Source of the DNA: Sphaerolaimus hirsutus
Taxonomy: Eukaryota > Nematoda > Chromadorea > Monhysterida > Sphaerolaimidae
Length of the DNA stretch: 64,000 nucleotides
Reading direction: 5' to 3'
Assembly (NCBI GenBank): GCA_964036195.1
Contig: OZ038452.1
Location: 21,525,785-21,589,784, forward strand
In this document: piece after piece, positions 63,101 through 64,000 of the stretch
Position numbering within the stretch: the stretch's first letter is position 1
How the letters are laid out: each line of letters starts with the position of its first letter
Notes under the pieces: generated by a model
Seen by the model: only the letters and a program-made list of their open reading frames with translations
Databases searched by the model: none
What the model was told of the DNA's origin: nothing
Position numbers and translations under genes: made by a program

Positions 63101-63999
63101 GATTAGCATTACGTCGTTCGTTCTGCTCAGCACGGAAATGTAAATTTTCCTCGCGCGATATGTCGAGGCGACCAACAACATCAGCCAGTCGATATCGACC
63201 TTCACGCCATTCATCGCGCCACCGACACCAAAGCGACATCGGCATCATACTGCCAATCTCGAGGAATAGTTTATCCCCAATCATTTTTTCATGCTGTGAG
63301 TCGTCGATCTGCTCGCTGATGTAGTGGAATGAATTGCACAACTTGTTGTACAGGGAGACCACGGTGTCAGATTTGTTAGCAGAAATTCTGTACCACTCAG
63401 CTACAGAATGCGCTTTGCGGTCCACACGATATACACATGCCAACTGGTCCAAAACGTAAAGTATAGAATTGCGTTTGTCGAGGCGGATAGAAGTATAATG
63501 TGCCTGCGCACTGCCTTTCAGGCACTGTTGGAAGACATTGGTCCAAAACAAGTGTTGGTATGCCGGCGGGACGTTCAGAGCCTGCAGCGCCACATTGTGA
63601 AGCCAAAATTTAAACGGCCCCGACGGTGCGCTCGAATCCCCATTGAATGGCGTTTGTTTGCTGGCTACGTTGGCCACATGGCCGCCACCCATGCGATCGT
63701 GAGACGACATTTGTCCCAGAGTATCCACAAGTGACGGAAAACCATCGGCCGGTACCATGACGTATTGGTCGATGTAGGCGGCAATTTGACCGATCAAACC
63801 GCCAGGTGACGAAGAGACGGCTTGCAATCTAGCTTCAGTGGAGTCAATTAGCTGGTCCGTGGAAGCAGAAGGGGTCGCTGATGAACAGCGGTTGACTGTG
63901 CCAGGTGCCGGTACCGATTGCAAATTTGCAGGCGCATTTTGAACTGGTGCCGTGTGCGCCGGCACTGATTGTGAAGTCAATTGTTGGACGAATGTTGGA
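57156..63999 (-). CDS. Intact Gag-Pol polyprotein of a second Ty3/gypsy-type element, 5' end outside the window
   Basis: At least 2,274 codons with no stop. The frame is still open at the window edge and no ATG is seen before about residue 74. Order: Gag (about 90-290), a CHHC-like cysteine/histidine cluster (WCTYFLHRAPMPHEPEKC) instead of CCHC, and aspartic protease (LLDSGCDVG near 487). RT follows with FAYIDDALV near 987, then RNaseH (YLYSDAS near 1,143). Integrase has an HHCC finger near 1,365 and a DDE core (AADTTP, ISDNGPEF, GLAERAIR). After integrase comes a roughly 500-residue extension: Arg/Ser/His-rich, then Pro-rich, then a coiled coil (about 2,000-2,110), ending in an acidic Pro/Val tail. 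The long intact frame implies recent activity. Confidence 0.88.
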   Translation of the reverse strand, partial: PTFVQQLTSQSVPAHTAPVQNAPANLQSVPAPGTVNRCSSATPSASTDQLIDSTEARLQAVSSSPGGLIGQIAAYIDQYVMVPADGFPSLVDTLGQMSSHDRMGGGHVANVASKQTPFNGDSSAPSGPFKFWLHNVALQALNVPPAYQHLFWTNVFQQCLKGSAQAHYTSIRLDKRNSILYVLDQLACVYRVDRKAHSVAEWYRISANKSDTVVSLYNKLCNSFHYISEQIDDSQHEKMIGDKLFLEIGSMMPMSLWCRWRDEWREGRYRLADVVGRLDISREENLHFRAEQNERRNANRKPKPSRGGNAGWGNAPSAAAASPNASGRSDGQKGSWDRQSKFDPTTHQGPWCTYFLHRAPMPHEPEKCYLNPASPAYRADQAEKVKANLERANKSQEDAKRNMLAECKKLNLNMNKWSTPSAKSSRSGKRNLKARTTAPPAQASEPTSDSEQLDSWFPHSESARPVAAQRADNEFCNRAVAKVKFMGCTLTGLLDSGCDVGIVIEERLLENAWNTAKRDISAEKAKYRPYPYPHLGTTGEPIPSQHLALYDMHLQHTTPDNRRQSAKVTAVVKLKEFCRPSSDPLLFGHEALYGPLKMNRTSIAEHQRLEQNYVPVAMGTFASPLPQARRSIPVRSVADVCIPAGCQRQILAAADKGVPLEGDLGCGKAAYIIDSRYRDSDSNNLVEFSPGLVCDTALHTERAILDEPSFPLCLTNQSGDNVRLRADTPVAEIFTANRILVESEPPSVNKAISLPSPPDLAKLPDLSLPLTSEQEDYVREVWARLPSDGFEALPATFRKNFRKLLAHQSGLFSLSEYDIGKTHILDHKISLVPDAQPVKCAVRFETPPKRAFMWRTVEEMIQRGLIEPSSSPWAFPVVIVPKGKDDYRLCIDFRRLNEVTVRDAYPLPRITDMLLQLSGRSLFSVMDASFGYYNVAITDPDTRDMVTFVCSRGQYSFKRMPLGLVNSGASFQRLMDCVLTGLNREPERPNFFAYIDDALVASDSPKEHCMHLAQFFARLRWAGIRLKPEKCHFFKEKVQFLGFEVSTRGIAPKQSNVAAILEQPVPTTKQELRRFLGQVGYFSAHIPGFHRYQSPLHALCKGTYTAKGADPIPSFLEWPAVAQQAYDVLKQRLSTAPLLVHVDRDKPFYLYSDASDIGLGAVLMQEDGQGNLRPVAFVSKCLPTTHKNWSVIEKEALAVTWALDRLGSYIDGGHVKVRTDHKALVNALTKPSKGKIERWTQRWAMRLSLQNLEIEYVPGEQNVVADALSRAPVDDIDSAAFERASEAIKLPLDKICPHVSNTSPLDWAKAQSTDPESQKILTALDAGQINKAQFVKRNGVLYTNCPRGFVPFVPAALRQQFIKLAHLGLTGAHGGVERTLHQLYTAGHWPQIRRDVQAYVAQCEVCRLTKDAQRTCVSPLFPVTPGTRPFAKIAADTTPMPNFNGYRHILVIVDYMTRAVALAPLRSANGKSVCAALEREVIHRFGSPTTLISDNGPEFANQDLAALADKWGFTHRKTTPYHSRANGLAERAIRSVEQLVRQWSAHNSNSSNWPTALPEVAFRMNVAYNHDVAHPPFELLFGYVPSFLGGAGEALLENSKKKLADPATVDPNLQAESGDSDSDDDGPVQRPAVNKTKTTYKTKFAKTLHSVATIVRDRAHQTSGKHVHLWRKARECLKRAQVRYKAAFDKHAGRTLKIGDLVYLRKNFGISVDKKIELLYSSPFEVVGIDKSVALIDTGTQIRRVPTDLLLLKSTIQNHVMSKSGKSKKGDKAPSSNRGSLYSGSMDDFRERLARQPVRAGSDDSVWHVGDHDQPQHQHSRSPSRHRRDLAAESRSRSGFWRAVGQHSNSLMHSKNESTAKHNSNRVPQDRDPARRTGATDRRPPPRLDDVSPIRKGVNHKDRDEQRHIFGKRRYDNIHHKDRVPIDNDPVLPARHSSASLSARAVAEELYRPPTPPASQPAPGSKQPSRPVYVPPPQPTITATTPASEAYSAAMAAVSGQVPERQLLFDVRYIRNILDERHCTHLLYQAVDHWQRTVDDLTLHKERDLLSQYAVKIEEITRLNTEQNDYKNRYTTSQAESKVMAADYQKKIASLKEQLRLSTDRYSKLESAHAQRQVEYEDLKNMAEGLIRDWSIEHRTFAKAAPNSVGPDTGPPSLRVRTIQQKMARSFSCPSGGDYFELDCLHGLSFPPTVTEPPVVSEPATVVVSEPVVVPGSEPISEPDSDPELARASPPAKKPLPDSVAKSSEPTVEVHEITDQSMALNLCIGRAKDSSVWRPF

Positions 64000-64000
64000 T

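Overview
The window is animal nuclear DNA, most likely from an invertebrate. It has multi-exon genes with GT-AG introns, a Pol III tRNA gene, metazoan-type transporters and a very dense load of retroelements and short inverted-repeat transposons. I cannot name the species from the sequence.

Layout: 1-4,500 is nested non-autonomous DNA elements, followed by a tRNA-Lys(UUU) gene at 4,522-4,593. From 4,692 to 22,620 lies one complete minus-strand Ty3/gypsy-type LTR retrotransposon. Its two 2.65-kb LTRs are almost identical and it has a 4-bp target duplication. It carries gag-protease-RT and RNaseH-integrase reading frames separated by one frameshift, plus a 1,516-codon UPF1-like superfamily 1 helicase ORF between integrase and the 3' LTR, where some relatives carry env. 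From 22,621 to 29,613 there is a nest of MITEs and a 49-bp minisatellite. A 6,120-bp DIRS-type tyrosine-recombinase retrotransposon (29,614-35,733) sits inside that minisatellite with no target duplication. It has inverted terminal repeats, an internal complementary region, an intron-containing gag-like ORF, an RT/RNaseH/MT-like ORF and a recombinase interrupted by one stop codon.

From 36,517 to 37,432 is a mariner-like MITE with long terminal inverted repeats. Two plus-strand host genes follow. The first is an eight-exon MFS transporter of the MFSD13A/TMEM180 family (37,830-41,725), whose exons join in frame to 529 aa. The second is a large Na+/H+ exchanger of the sperm-NHE/SLC9C type (about 44,574 to at least 54,557; 15 exons recognised, 3' end not seen). 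Between 56.3 kb and the right edge is a second Ty3/gypsy-type element with an intact 2,274-codon gag-pol ORF that runs off the window.

The strongest candidate for an unusual system is a family of palindromic elements that make up entire introns. Intron 7 of the MFS gene (41,367-41,533) and one intron of the exchanger (52,245-52,441) are copies of one inverted-repeat element. In both, the terminal repeats supply the GT donor and the CCCCCAG acceptor, directly after a CAG codon. A third, older exchanger intron (47,654-47,842) shares its interior, and a broken copy lies at 4,021-4,073. These look like introners, that is, intron-generating transposable elements. Many other introns here are filled with hAT-like MITEs with exact 8-bp target duplications and expanded subterminal tandem repeats.
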